Numbered from the stretch's first letter, positions 8,195 through 17,182 are shown. The stretch: DNA of 27,383 nt from Sutterella sp. (GCA_019410445.1 DXSO01000003.1:2547-29929); one strand, 5' to 3'. The notes: generated from the sequence alone by a model not told the origin. A program made the numbers and translations.

Positions 8195-9603
8195 TAAAAG
8201 AACCCAACGTCGACAGCGAACAGTTTTTCGACTTGAGCGATCATGCGTTTGCCTGGAACAAAGACAATGACGCGATCTTCGGATTCTACGACAACGTCAT
8301 TTTGAGCAATGATTACTTGAGGCTCTTCGATATCGTCTGTATCTCTTACCAAAGCAGCGATTTCTACGCCTTCAGGAAGGTCGATGTCGGCAATACGTTT
8401 ACCGACGACTTGGGAGCTTTTTTTGTTGCCGTGAGCCACGATTTCTAAGGCTTCTGCCACGCCGCGTCTCAAACTGTGTGCAGCCAGAACATCGCCGCGG
8501 CGGACGTGACGAAGCAGCTCGCCGATTGTGGCTTGGGTGGAAGATACCGTGATGTCGATCTGAGTGCCTTGCATCAGTGCGCTGAAGGTATCACTGTCAG
8601 TAAGGGCGATAACGCGACGAGCCCCGAGCTTTTTGGCCAGAAGTGTTCCCATAATGTTATTTTCATCATGCGGGGACAATGCAATAAATAAATCGCAGCG
8701 GTCAATACACAGCTCTGTTAGTGCTTCTTCATCCGTAAGACCAGCTGTTACAAGTTCCGTATCTTTTGGAACGGCAGCTGCAAGTGCGGTGCAAAGCTCG
8801 GCATCTTCATCAAGAATTGTAATGGTGTATCCACCGCGTCCTTCAGGCCCGTTGAGCAGCTCAGCAAGCTGAACGCCCAAACGAGCATTGCCTGCAATCA
8901 TGATGCGGCGAATCCGTTCCTCATGATGTCGTAGTTCGCAGATGACGCGCCGAACATCTCGACCGGAAGACAGAGCAATGACTTCATCGCCGCTTTCAAT
9001 AACGGTTTCCGAGGAAATTGCCAGGCGGCGATTGCGGCGAAAAACGGAGACAATACGAGAGGGTACGCGAGGGAGATGAACTGCCAAATCAGCGATTGGC
9101 CGCCCTACGAGAGGACTGCCGGCAACGGCACGTACACAGAAGAGGACGGCTTTCCCTTCAGCAAAGTCAATGATTTGTAATGCCTCGGGAAATTCGATCA
9201 AACGCAGGAGACTTTCATTTAAGGCTTGCTCAGGCCAGATAGTACTGGTGATTTGAAAGCCTTCTTCGGCCAGCAGACGAGGGTACTGCCTTAGTTCCTG
9301 ATTGCGAACGCGAGCAATGCGCGTTGGGATATTGAATAGTTGAGACGCCAGCAAACAGACAGCCATATTGGTTTCATCGTTTGCAGTGACGGCAAGGATC
9401 ATATCGGCATCATTGGCACCGGCGCTTTCCAGGACAGAAGGAGAGAGAGCACTGCCAACTACTCCGCGCAAATCCAGTCGGGTTTCCAGTGCGCTCACAC
9501 GCACGGCATCCTGATCGACGATTGTGATGTCGTTGGCTTCGTTGACAAGATTTTCGGCCACCGATCTTCCGATGCGGCCAGCCCCGATGATGAGGATATG
9601 CAT
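8194..9603 (-). CDS. trkA: Trk potassium uptake regulator TrkA
   Basis: Peripheral membrane protein that binds NAD(H)/nucleotides and gates TrkH. The 469 residues show the duplicated RCK arrangement: RCK_N with GAGRIG (residues 7-12) and a terminal acidic residue in TIVDQD, a TrkA_C domain, a second RCK_N from about residue 233 (IMIAGNARLG), and a second TrkA_C. The second Rossmann loop reads GNARLG rather than the full GxGxxG, so the second nucleotide site may be weaker. Length matches E. coli TrkA (458). No ribosome-binding site is obvious upstream of the ATG, and the 45-bp gap to ntrX holds GC-rich hairpins, so expression may depend on structure in this gap. Confidence 0.94.
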   Translation of the reverse strand: MHILIIGAGRIGRSVAENLVNEANDITIVDQDAVRVSALETRLDLRGVVGSALSPSVLESAGANDADMILAVTANDETNMAVCLLASQLFNIPTRIARVRNQELRQYPRLLAEEGFQITSTIWPEQALNESLLRLIEFPEALQIIDFAEGKAVLFCVRAVAGSPLVGRPIADLAVHLPRVPSRIVSVFRRNRRLAISSETVIESGDEVIALSSGRDVRRVICELRHHEERIRRIMIAGNARLGVQLAELLNGPEGRGGYTITILDEDAELCTALAAAVPKDTELVTAGLTDEEALTELCIDRCDLFIALSPHDENNIMGTLLAKKLGARRVIALTDSDTFSALMQGTQIDITVSSTQATIGELLRHVRRGDVLAAHSLRRGVAEALEIVAHGNKKSSQVVGKRIADIDLPEGVEIAALVRDTDDIEEPQVIIAQNDVVVESEDRVIVFVPGKRMIAQVEKLFAVDVGFF

Positions 9604-9617
9604 AAAAAGTTAATAAA

Positions 9618-9642
9618 CCAAGCGGGCGCTTGGGTCGCCCGC
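9618..9642 (-). terminator. Overlapping hairpins between ntrX and trkA
   Basis: In the 45-bp ntrX-trkA gap two inverted repeats overlap and cannot form together. One is GCGGGCG (9622-9628) with CGCCCGC (9636-9642), a 7-bp stem with a 7-nt loop. The other is CCAAGCG (9618-9624) with CGCTTGG (9627-9633), which has almost no loop. In the ntrX-to-trkA direction the first is followed by a T-rich but interrupted tract. It could be a leaky terminator or a processing site that lowers trkA expression relative to ntrYX. Structure is seen; function is inferred. Confidence 0.45.
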
Positions 9643-9648
9643 CGGATT

Positions 9649-10389
9649 TTAAAAGTGTTCTTTGTTCTGAGGATGATCGTCTTCCGATGAAGATGTAATG
9701 GATGTCTGTTTATGAGGTTCACTGCCGGCTCGGGGAATTTCCAGATTCAACAGTTTTAGTTTCCGGTAAAGGTGCGTGCGTTCGAGACCCGCGTGACGGG
9801 CAACTTTCGTCATTTGACAGTTTTCGTGCGACATGACGCACGAAAGATAAGCTTTTTCAAAATCATCCCGCAATTCTTTCAGCGGGCGATTGAAGTCAAG
9901 AATGATGTCCGTGCCTGGAATTTGCAGAACTGGCAGTTTTTCCAGACGCTGAGCGGGAGGCGTGTGCAAGGGAGCTTCCTGTGGCATGTCTTTTTGCTGG
10001 TATCGAGCAAAGGCATGCTGACGCTGTCCGACGACCAAAGCGTGCTCAACGGTCGAAAGAAGCTTTTGCATGGAAATTGGCTTTTCAAGGAAAGAAAGCG
10101 CACCGAAGCGGATAGCCTCCACTGCATTCTCGATTGTGCCATGGCCGCTCATCATCACGACTGGACAATGCAGCAGCTTGCGTTGTCCCCATTCTTTGAG
10201 CAGCGTAATACCGTCTGTGTCGGGCATCCAGATGTCCAACAAAACAAGGTCATACCTATCCTGCAAAATGAATACACGGGCAGCCTCTGCACTGTCGGCT
10301 GTGTAAACGGTGTGACCTTCATCGGTCAGGATGTCCGAGAGCATTTCTCGGATACCAAGTTCGTCATCGACAATAAGAATCTTTGACAT
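9649..10389 (-). CDS. ntrX: NtrX-like response regulator, REC plus Fis-type HTH, no AAA+ domain
   Basis: Partner regulator of the adjacent NtrY kinase. Residues 1-120 are a receiver domain with acidic pair D8-D9, phospho-acceptor D52 (LVLLDIWMP), S81 and K103 (FLEKP). After a linker, residues about 165-215 form a Fis-type helix-turn-helix (MTKVARHAGLERTHLYRKLKLLNL) closely resembling NtrX C-termini. At 246 aa it lacks the central sigma-54-interacting AAA+ domain, including the GAFTGA loop, that full NtrX proteins (about 450 aa) carry. The tail is polar (SSSEDDHPQNKEHF). Short forms like this occur in other Burkholderiales as far as I recall, so this is probably a lineage trait and not a fresh truncation. 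It should regulate ordinary promoters rather than activate sigma-54. Confidence 0.85.
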   Translation of the reverse strand: MSKILIVDDELGIREMLSDILTDEGHTVYTADSAEAARVFILQDRYDLVLLDIWMPDTDGITLLKEWGQRKLLHCPVVMMSGHGTIENAVEAIRFGALSFLEKPISMQKLLSTVEHALVVGQRQHAFARYQQKDMPQEAPLHTPPAQRLEKLPVLQIPGTDIILDFNRPLKELRDDFEKAYLSCVMSHENCQMTKVARHAGLERTHLYRKLKLLNLEIPRAGSEPHKQTSITSSSEDDHPQNKEHF

Positions 10390-10460
10390 GCTGCGAGCTG
10401 TTCAAAAACTTTCCAAAAAGCAAGCCTTTTTCCTAAATTCAGGACGGCAACCCTTCAATG

Positions 10461-12725
10461 TTACGCACCTTTTGCATCGAGATCACGATTTTTATCTTCA
10501 TGAAGGGTGTTAAGAATGTTTTTCGAGGGTGTTTGGGAGTACGAGGCTCCTTCGGAGTGGATATTTGGTGGTGCAAGGGGGAAGACCAATGTGATTTGGG
10601 CTCCGATGATTTCACCACCGAGTTTTTCACGGTTGTCAAGGGAAATGCGACCGTGATGTTCGTCGATAATTTTCTTGACCATCGGCAATCCAAGTCCGGT
10701 TCCCGTGGGTTTTGTTGTGACATATGGCTCAAAGGCTTTAGCCAAAACCGAAGGCGTGAATCCTCCGCCATTGTCGCTTAGAGTGACACGTACTCCTGAG
10801 ACGTTTCCGTTGTGCGTTTGCAGACATGCCGTCAGACCGATAAACGGGTCGGGATGGTTGCTTCCGATGGCTTCAATGGAATTGCTAATAAGGTTGTGGA
10901 AAACTTGACGCAATTGGTTGGCGTCACCGCAAATTTCAGGAAGTGTTTCTTCGCAATGCAACTGTATTGGTGTTCCCGCACTATGGTAGAACTCAGCTAA
11001 TTCTTTGAGAAAAACATTCAGATCAAGGGGTTTTAAAACGGCTTCCGGCAGTTTGGCGAAATCTCGGAAGTCGTTGACCATTTGCTTCATGGCATCAACT
11101 TGCGTCACGATTGTGCCGGTGATGCGGTGCAGCAGCGCTTCATTTTTGTCATCCAATTTGCCTGACAATTTCATTTCTAGCCGCTCAGCAGCTAAACGGA
11201 TGGGAGTAAGAGGATTCTTGATTTCGTGGGCCAGGCGACGTGCGACTTCACCCCAGGCAACCGCACGCTGGGCGTCGAGAATGCGGGTAATGTCATCAAA
11301 AATGATCACGAACCCAAGACCATCTTCCAAATTTAGGCGAGATGCTCTGACAAAAAGTGTGATGTCGCTTTGGACTTCGGTGCTCAATAGCGGGAGTTCA
11401 AAAGAAATGGGTGTGCTGTCGTCTGTCAGTGCAATTTTTTGTAAGAGCGCACTTGCTAAGGTTGGTGAGATGTCCTGAACGGTTTGTCTTGTTTCAATCT
11501 TGTCTGTATGCAAAATGGCGGCTGCGGCTGCATTCGTCATGACAATGCGCAGCTGTTTGTCAGTTACGATGACTCCGGAGGAGAGATTTGCAAGGATCAA
11601 TTCCAATTGCGAGCGAGCTTGTTCAGCTTCTAGCCGTCGTCGCTCTACATTTTCTCGGGCTTCTGCGACTTGTGAAATCATTGTGTTGAATGATTTTGTC
11701 AGAGCGTTGATTTCGCTGTTTCCGGCAAATTCTCGAATCGGACGCAGGTCTCCTTCCGCAACTTTTCGTGTGCCTCGTGCGAGTTGCAAAACTGGTGCTG
11801 TTGTGAGATTTGCAAAAACAAAGGCCACGGCAATTGCCCCAAGAACTGCAAGGAGCATTGTGAGCGTCAATGTGATCGTATAAATGTTCCTCAAGGCAGA
11901 GCGAGACAAAACCAGTTCTTGATAATTTCGGTAGCCTTCCAACAAATCAATGGTGTGGCTTGCCATGTCTTTGGGGACAATTTGTGTTAACTGCAGATAG
12001 GTTGTTGGTTGCAGAACTGCGTAGGTATCCATGGGAACAATGCTACGGATTCGTAGCGATCCTTCACTCTCGGGTTGCTCTCCTTCAAGCAGAAAGATGC
12101 CGTATTCAGCACGTGCTTTTTGCAATTGAGAGGCTGAAGGACGATCGATAATAGCTGCTACCGTGGGTGAAAATGAACTGAGAAGAATTTCGCCGGAGGC
12201 TGAAAAAACGATTGCAGACGCAGCGTCGAATGTTTCTCTCATGCGATCCAGTGTAAGAGCACGCTCGCCTCTTGAAGTTGCGTTCAGGATGGAGGCAATG
12301 CGGCGAGCTGTCTGTAACAATTGGCGTTGTTCTCTCATAAGGACTTCACTGGAAAGTGCTACTCCGGAGTCCAATGCCTGTTCCACGCGCACGTCAAACC
12401 AAGAGTCAATAGAACGACCAATGAATTGACTGGAGACGAAGTAAATCAGCAAACAAGGAATAACGGCGGCAAGTGAAAGTACGACCGAAAGATTAATGGT
12501 CATTCGGGCGCCGAATACCTTGTTGCGCCGTTGTTTGGCAAGTCTGTAGACAACGGCGCCGATAGCGGCCAATAAAGCGATCGTTGCAAAGGAATTGACG
12601 ACCAACAATATGGGGAAATAACGTTCAAAAGCAGCGGAATTTGCTCCGCCGGCAGCCAGTACGACAAGAAGCAATGCTGCAAGGATGATCGCAGCGATAA
12701 AGGGAATTCGAAGCCAACGGGGCAT
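10461..12725 (-). CDS. ntrY: NtrY-like sensor histidine kinase
   Basis: Membrane sensor kinase of the NtrYX system. The 754 residues contain hydrophobic helices at about 7-27, 36-63, 77-101 and 281-303, with a roughly 180-residue extracytoplasmic part between the third and fourth. HAMP, PAS, HisKA and HATPase_c domains follow. The phosphorylated histidine is H500 in RRLAHEIKNPLTPIRLAAERL. ATP-binding boxes are seen as NQLRQVFHNLISNSIEAI (N box), DNGGGF (G1) and TGLGLPMVKKI (G2). The architecture and length match NtrY of proteobacteria, linked to nitrogen, redox or envelope control in different species; the signal here is unknown. It starts 11 bp after the DUF4390 gene and is followed by ntrX after 71 bp. 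Confidence 0.92.
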   Translation of the reverse strand: MPRWLRIPFIAAIILAALLLVVLAAGGANSAAFERYFPILLVVNSFATIALLAAIGAVVYRLAKQRRNKVFGARMTINLSVVLSLAAVIPCLLIYFVSSQFIGRSIDSWFDVRVEQALDSGVALSSEVLMREQRQLLQTARRIASILNATSRGERALTLDRMRETFDAASAIVFSASGEILLSSFSPTVAAIIDRPSASQLQKARAEYGIFLLEGEQPESEGSLRIRSIVPMDTYAVLQPTTYLQLTQIVPKDMASHTIDLLEGYRNYQELVLSRSALRNIYTITLTLTMLLAVLGAIAVAFVFANLTTAPVLQLARGTRKVAEGDLRPIREFAGNSEINALTKSFNTMISQVAEARENVERRRLEAEQARSQLELILANLSSGVIVTDKQLRIVMTNAAAAAILHTDKIETRQTVQDISPTLASALLQKIALTDDSTPISFELPLLSTEVQSDITLFVRASRLNLEDGLGFVIIFDDITRILDAQRAVAWGEVARRLAHEIKNPLTPIRLAAERLEMKLSGKLDDKNEALLHRITGTIVTQVDAMKQMVNDFRDFAKLPEAVLKPLDLNVFLKELAEFYHSAGTPIQLHCEETLPEICGDANQLRQVFHNLISNSIEAIGSNHPDPFIGLTACLQTHNGNVSGVRVTLSDNGGGFTPSVLAKAFEPYVTTKPTGTGLGLPMVKKIIDEHHGRISLDNREKLGGEIIGAQITLVFPLAPPNIHSEGASYSQTPSKNILNTLHEDKNRDLDAKGA

Positions 12726-12736
12726 ACGAGTAGAGC

Positions 12737-13324
12737 CTAGAAGAGCTTGGCTTTGAGAGCCTGATTGATGTCAAGCGTGACCCAGCCGCTGTCGAGCGTC
12801 CAGTCGGAATTTCCACCTACGACAACCTGTAGCGGCTTCGGCAGACGGGAGGCGTCCAGACGCATGCGTACTTCAATCTCCAAGGAGGAGTCTTCCAAGA
12901 TAGAAGATTCGGCAATGCGCCAACCGATCAGATGTCTTGTCAGTGGCAGGATCTGCTCAAGTGTATCGTAGGTTTGAGACAGACCGCCCCGCGAAAAACG
13001 GTATTGACGTGTGAGTGGGCTGAAACTGACGCGTTGGACGAGTTCCAACTTGCCAAGATCCTTATCGAACCAGTACCAACGTTTATTTTGCAGTCTGACT
13101 TCACAGACAAAGTACAAAGCGATGCCTCGACGCAAACTGTCAATAAGCGTTTCAGGAAGGTCGTACTCCCAGCTCATCGATAAATACAGGTCATTGCCGC
13201 GTGGTTCGAGCATCGCTTGCATGAGCTGCATTTCGGACGTTTCGGCAAACGCCGCACGAGGCAAAAGCGCTGCAAGGGAACTTGCGGCTGCGGCTGCGCA
13301 AAGTGTGCGGCGGGTCAAAGACAT
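12737..13324 (-). CDS. DUF4390 domain protein, probably exported
   Basis: A 195-residue protein with an N-terminal export signal (MSLTRRTLCAAAAASSLAALLPRAAFA), cleaved probably after AFA. The twin arginine followed by a long hydrophobic Ala-rich stretch makes Tat export possible; Sec is also possible. The body (from AETSEMQLMQAMLEPRGN) carries DUF4390 features such as LPETLIDSLRRGIALYFVCEV, LVQRVSFSPLTRQYRFSRGG and IGWRIAESSIL. An earlier ATG at 13369 in the same frame would overlap rsmB by 38 bp and put a non-signal leader before the twin arginine, so I chose 13324. The gene lies between rsmB and ntrY, the usual betaproteobacterial place for this family. Its role is unknown; a periplasmic partner for NtrY is a guess from position. 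Confidence 0.78.
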   Translation of the reverse strand: MSLTRRTLCAAAAASSLAALLPRAAFAETSEMQLMQAMLEPRGNDLYLSMSWEYDLPETLIDSLRRGIALYFVCEVRLQNKRWYWFDKDLGKLELVQRVSFSPLTRQYRFSRGGLSQTYDTLEQILPLTRHLIGWRIAESSILEDSSLEIEVRMRLDASRLPKPLQVVVGGNSDWTLDSGWVTLDINQALKAKLF

Positions 13325-13331
13325 ACTCAGA

Positions 13332-14639
13332 TCAGTTCTTCTGCAAAAGTGAATAAAAGAATCCGTCATGCGGTCCGTTGATCAGACTCGGCATGTAGGG
13401 ATTGTCGCATGGCGTCAGTCGCAGTTGTGTACAAGAGCACTGCGAAAGTGTGACGGCTTTTGCATCATTGTGTGTTTTCAAAAATGCATCAATCTGTCGC
13501 GTTCCTTCCTCGCTAAAGACGGAACACACAGCATATAGAAGTCTTCCTCCGGGTTTAACAACGCTCCAAAGCGCGTCCAACAGTCGCTTTTGTTGTTGCG
13601 CGAGGGCAACAATGTCGTTAGGACGTCTGCTGAAAACAATTTCAGGGTGGCGTCTGACGATACCGCTGGCTGTGCAAGGAGCGTCTAGTAGAACTGCATC
13701 GAAAAGCTCTCCATCCCACCAGCTTTTCGTATCGGCTGCGTCGCAGACTTTGACTTGAGCTTTGAGCCCCAATCGGGAAAGGTTTTCATTAATACGCGGA
13801 GCACGGTTGGGATCGGACTCAAGCGCTGTTACCGAGCAGTCTGCCAATTCCAATATGTGGGCAGTTTTCCCGCCAGGAGCTGCACAAGCGTCCAGAATAC
13901 GTTCTCCGTTTTTCGGAGCAAGAAAACGTCCGGCGAGTTGTGCTCCAGCATCTTGAACACTGACAAGCCCCTCGGAAAATCCAGGTATCTGATGGACGGG
14001 ACGAGCCTTGTCGAGCAATACGGCTTCGCCTCCTAGAGCACGAGCGGAGCAGCCGGTCTTCGTTGCCAAATTCAACCAATCTTCGACGGATGTTTTGCGA
14101 ACGTTCACGCGCAGTGTCAGCGGAGGTTTCTTGTGCAGCGTTGCGAAAAGATTTTCGATTTGATTACTACCGAACTCTTTGCGCATGCGTTCAATCCACC
14201 AACTAGGGGCGTTGTAACGAGCTACAGGGTCGGACAAAATTAACCGATCCAGAACTTCTTTTTCACGTAGGTAGCGTCGTAGACAGGCATTCAAGAGGCC
14301 GCAGGCGCGCACAGTTGAAGGAGAAAGACGAGCGGCTTCGATTGCTTCATTGACAACGGCATAAGGCTTTTCAGGCATCTCAATGATCTGAGACAGTGAC
14401 ACAGCCAAAAGAGCCGATACTTCAGGAGAAGGCTTGCGTGTAACGAGTTTGCTGATAAGTCGTTCCAGAAAAATGGCGCGGCGCAAGGCGCAATAAAGAA
14501 TGGAGCGAACAGCAGCTTTCTCATCTGCCGTAGCCTGCATGCAGCGAGTTTCAATGGAACGGTCGAAGGCGACTTGCTCGGAAATGTCACTCCAACAGGC
14601 AGATGCAAGCAGAAGCGCATGTTTGAGGGAGGCGCTCAT
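13332..14639 (-). CDS. rsmB: 16S rRNA m5C967 methyltransferase RsmB
   Basis: Methylates C967 of 16S rRNA using S-adenosylmethionine. The 435 residues contain an N-terminal NusB-like RNA-binding domain (about 1-130) and a Rossmann methyltransferase. The SAM motif is ILDACAAPGGKTAHILELA. The two catalytic cysteines of m5C enzymes are present: C322 in LLDAPCTASGIVRRHPE and C372 in YAVCSVFSEEG, equivalent to Cys325 and Cys375 of E. coli RsmB. The start ATG overlaps the fmt stop (ATGA), the conserved fmt-rsmB coupling. The N-terminal domain follows the pattern AAVRSILYCALRRAIFLERLISKL expected for the family. Length is normal (429 in E. coli). Confidence 0.94.
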   Translation of the reverse strand: MSASLKHALLLASACWSDISEQVAFDRSIETRCMQATADEKAAVRSILYCALRRAIFLERLISKLVTRKPSPEVSALLAVSLSQIIEMPEKPYAVVNEAIEAARLSPSTVRACGLLNACLRRYLREKEVLDRLILSDPVARYNAPSWWIERMRKEFGSNQIENLFATLHKKPPLTLRVNVRKTSVEDWLNLATKTGCSARALGGEAVLLDKARPVHQIPGFSEGLVSVQDAGAQLAGRFLAPKNGERILDACAAPGGKTAHILELADCSVTALESDPNRAPRINENLSRLGLKAQVKVCDAADTKSWWDGELFDAVLLDAPCTASGIVRRHPEIVFSRRPNDIVALAQQQKRLLDALWSVVKPGGRLLYAVCSVFSEEGTRQIDAFLKTHNDAKAVTLSQCSCTQLRLTPCDNPYMPSLINGPHDGFFYSLLQKN

Positions 14640-15592
14640 TGCAGAAGATCTCCTACAGCTATGGCCATGCTTTGAACGAAAGCTGCAGCCGGCATGGCCG
14701 GTTTGCCGGCACGCTGAAGCTGAGTACAGTCAATAGCTCCGGTGCCGCAGGCAATGATCAAACGTTGGTCTGCTTCAAGGACTTCACCGGGTTTCCCGTT
14801 GCCTTCAACGGCACGAGCATTGCGAATTTTGATGCTTTCGCCTTTGAAGACTGCCGTAGCGTAGGGAAATGGGTTGAAAGCGCGAATACGGCGAGCGATA
14901 ACCTCGGCGGACTGCAACCAATCAATCGGTGCTTCGGTTTTTAGAATCTTTTCCGCGTATGTGACACCCTCTTCCGGCTGAGTGATCCAGTTTAGTGAAT
15001 TTGGTTGCTTCAATGCCTGTACGACAAGCTCGGCGCCCATTGTTGTCAAGCGTTCAAAGAGCGTGGCAGAAGTCTCATCGGGAGAGATCGTGGTCTCAGC
15101 CTTCATGATCATGGGGCCTGTGTCTAAGCCGGCTTCCATTTTCATGAGCGTGATTCCGGTGGTTTTGTCGCCAGCTTCGATAGCTCGCTGCACAGGAGCA
15201 GCGCCGCGCCAACGAGGCAGGAGGGAGCCGTGGATATTCATGCTTTTGATGTCGCCTTTTAGGCCGATGCCGCGAGCTGCATCCAATGCGCGTTGAGGCA
15301 GGATCAAGCCATAGGCAGCAACGATGAGAACATCGACATCTGCATGTTCCAAAGCACTTAAGGCGCTTTCTGCTTCCTGAGGTGCTCGTTTAACCGACAA
15401 TGACGTTGGCGTAAGAACGGGAATGTTATTTGCTGTAGCGATTTCTTTGACCGCAGACGGCTTGAGTTTCATTCCGCGTCCGCTAGGACGGTCGGGTTGA
15501 GTGAGAACGAGGCAGACTTCATGACCGGCCTTGAGAAGCGCGGTGAGGGCTGCTGCAGCAAATGGAGGGGTACCGGCAAAAGCAATACGCAT
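14636..15592 (-). CDS. fmt: Methionyl-tRNA formyltransferase
   Basis: Formylates initiator Met-tRNA with 10-formyl-tetrahydrofolate. The 318 residues carry the N-terminal formyltransferase domain with FAGTPPFAAAAL, and the catalytic segment MNIHGSLLPRWRGAAPVQRAI (Asn and His) followed by LMKMEAGLDTGPM (Asp). A C-terminal OB-like domain follows from about residue 210. Length matches E. coli Fmt (315). The gene is first in the fmt-rsmB-DUF4390-ntrYX-trkAH run, and its stop overlaps the rsmB start. Its usual partner def is not directly upstream: an alpha/beta hydrolase gene on the other strand lies between them, so fmt must use its own promoter in 15593-15730. No strong ribosome-binding site is seen before the ATG. 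Confidence 0.95.
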   Translation of the reverse strand: MRIAFAGTPPFAAAALTALLKAGHEVCLVLTQPDRPSGRGMKLKPSAVKEIATANNIPVLTPTSLSVKRAPQEAESALSALEHADVDVLIVAAYGLILPQRALDAARGIGLKGDIKSMNIHGSLLPRWRGAAPVQRAIEAGDKTTGITLMKMEAGLDTGPMIMKAETTISPDETSATLFERLTTMGAELVVQALKQPNSLNWITQPEEGVTYAEKILKTEAPIDWLQSAEVIARRIRAFNPFPYATAVFKGESIKIRNARAVEGNGKPGEVLEADQRLIIACGTGAIDCTQLQRAGKPAMPAAAFVQSMAIAVGDLLQ

Positions 15593-15730
15593 AGAAACTC
15601 TGGAAAAGCAGAAAAATATTGTGTTGCGCGGTATTGTAGCGGCTTGGCAAATAAGGCTGAGTAGAATCTCCGAGGACGCCTCAGAAAGGTTGAGTCGGTG
15701 TCAAGGACAAATAGCTAACGGATCCATACC

Positions 15731-16633
15731 ATGCAAAAGATGCTTCTTACTCGTCGAGGTCGCTTCGGATGTAATCTCTACGGTGATCCGGCGATGCCTC
15801 CCCTCGTGTTGTTGATGGGGTTGGGAATGAACTCGGCATCTTGGCCCGAGCCTTTTCTTACGCGTTTGGTTCGTAAGGGGTTGTATGTCATTGCCCCTGA
15901 CAATCGAGACAGTGGGATGAGCATGCTAGGAACCGAGCAGGTAAGCAAAACTCGAATGTTTACGAGTATTGCCAAATACATTGCTGGGGGATCCGTACAT
16001 GCAGATTACCGCTTGGAAGATATGGCCGGAGATGTAGAGCTTATTCTTGACGAACTAAGAATCGAGCGGGCGCATATTGCCGGTATTTCTATGGGAGGGA
16101 TGATTGCACAGGTGTTTGCTTGTCGTGCTCCCCACAGAACGGTGAGTTTGACGAGTATTTCTTCGGCAACGGGCAATGTACTTACCGGGGTAGGAAGTCC
16201 TGTAGCGATTCGTCAGGCTCTACAACCGTCTCCGACGACGAAAGATCGATTGGCTTGGAGAAATTACCTGCGCAACGTAATGACGGCTATCGGAACCAAA
16301 AATGAAATTTACAGTGACGAAGCACTAGACAAAATCATTGATGTGGAATTTGAGTATGAAGTGCCTCCCCAGGCCAAAATGAGACAGTTGATGGCTATCT
16401 TGGCGTCAGGGGATAGACGAGCTCAACTCAGGCAATTGGTTGTTCCAACATTGGTGATTCATGGTACGGCGGATCCGTTGCTGCCGCTACGGGCAGGCAA
16501 AGAAACCGCCGATTGCATTGAAGGTGCCCGGTTCATGCCGATAGATGGAATGGGACATGATCTGGCCGCTTCTCGGCAGCAGGAGATGGCTGACGCTATT
16601 GCGGCTCACTGTTACGGGACAAATTTGCGCTGA
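15731..16633 (+). CDS. Alpha/beta hydrolase
   Basis: A 300-residue single-domain alpha/beta hydrolase without a signal peptide. The oxyanion region is LVLLMGLGMNSASWPEPF. The nucleophile elbow is GISMGG with S120. The acid is probably D248 (VIHGTADPLLP) and the base H276 (DGMGHDLA), giving a complete catalytic triad. Substrate cannot be told from sequence; relatives include esterases and lipase-like hydrolases. It lies on the opposite strand between fmt and def, convergent with def with only four bases between the stops, so no terminator separates them. An alternative ATG three codons later is possible; no strong ribosome-binding site supports either. Its position inside a normally conserved gene pair suggests local insertion or rearrangement. 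Confidence 0.85.
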   Translation: MQKMLLTRRGRFGCNLYGDPAMPPLVLLMGLGMNSASWPEPFLTRLVRKGLYVIAPDNRDSGMSMLGTEQVSKTRMFTSIAKYIAGGSVHADYRLEDMAGDVELILDELRIERAHIAGISMGGMIAQVFACRAPHRTVSLTSISSATGNVLTGVGSPVAIRQALQPSPTTKDRLAWRNYLRNVMTAIGTKNEIYSDEALDKIIDVEFEYEVPPQAKMRQLMAILASGDRRAQLRQLVVPTLVIHGTADPLLPLRAGKETADCIEGARFMPIDGMGHDLAASRQQEMADAIAAHCYGTNLR

Positions 16634-16637
16634 GTGT

Positions 16638-17174
16638 TTAGCGAATAGCTCTTTGGGCTTTTTCTTCTCGAGCTTTTTCTTTGCGACGTTTGGTCAGTTT
16701 AGTAACGGCTCGCGTCTTTTTGAGCTGGCTTAAGTGGTCGATGAATACGGTGCCATCGAGATGGTCGAGCTCGTGTTGTACACAGACACTCAGCAATTCG
16801 TCGCATTCCAATTCAAAGAAATTTCCCTGAAGATCCTGGGCTTTGACCGTAACAAAAGCAGGTCGTTTGACCTTTTCGTAGAGACCGGGCAAGGAAAGAC
16901 AGCCTTCTTCGCACTCTTTGATCTCTTCAGAACGTGCTGTGATTTCAGGATTCACCAAAACGTGCAGATCATTTTTTTCGTCTGAGATGTCGATGACGAC
17001 CATGCGAATCAGCTGACCAATTTGATTAGCTGCAAGTCCTACACCTGGAGCAGCGTACATGGTTTCAGCCATATCGGCAGCAAGCTGTTTGAGCTTGTCG
17101 TCGAAGACAACAACGGGCTCAGCCTTGGCAGAAAGGCGAGGATCGGGATACTGGACGATGGGCAGGATTGCCAC
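16638..17174 (-). CDS. def: Peptide deformylase
   Basis: Removes the N-formyl group from new proteins; a metal-dependent hydrolase of the cytoplasm. The 178 residues contain all three family motifs: PGVGLAANQIG (residues 43-53), EGCLSLPG with metal ligand C92, and QHELDHLDG with H134, catalytic E135 and H138. I chose the GTG at 17174 over an ATG at 17207. It gives the standard MAILPIVQYPDPRL start, and a perfect GGAGG lies 8 nt upstream, inside the coding region the longer reading would need. The C-terminus is a basic tail (TKLTKRRKEKAREEKAQRAIR). It faces dprA divergently and is cut off from fmt by the hydrolase gene. Confidence 0.94.
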   Translation of the reverse strand: MAILPIVQYPDPRLSAKAEPVVVFDDKLKQLAADMAETMYAAPGVGLAANQIGQLIRMVVIDISDEKNDLHVLVNPEITARSEEIKECEEGCLSLPGLYEKVKRPAFVTVKAQDLQGNFFELECDELLSVCVQHELDHLDGTVFIDHLSQLKKTRAVTKLTKRRKEKAREEKAQRAIR

Positions 17175-17182
17175 AGCGAGAA

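Noticed and set aside
10390..10460. Terminator between ntrY and ntrX (AAAAAG...CTTTTT)
   Set aside because: The possible stem is six A-T-rich pairs without a U tract; too weak to report, and the two genes are expected to be co-transcribed.
13325..13369. ATG start at 13369 for the DUF4390 protein
   Set aside because: It overlaps rsmB by 38 bp and places a polar leader before a typical export signal that begins at the ATG at 13324.
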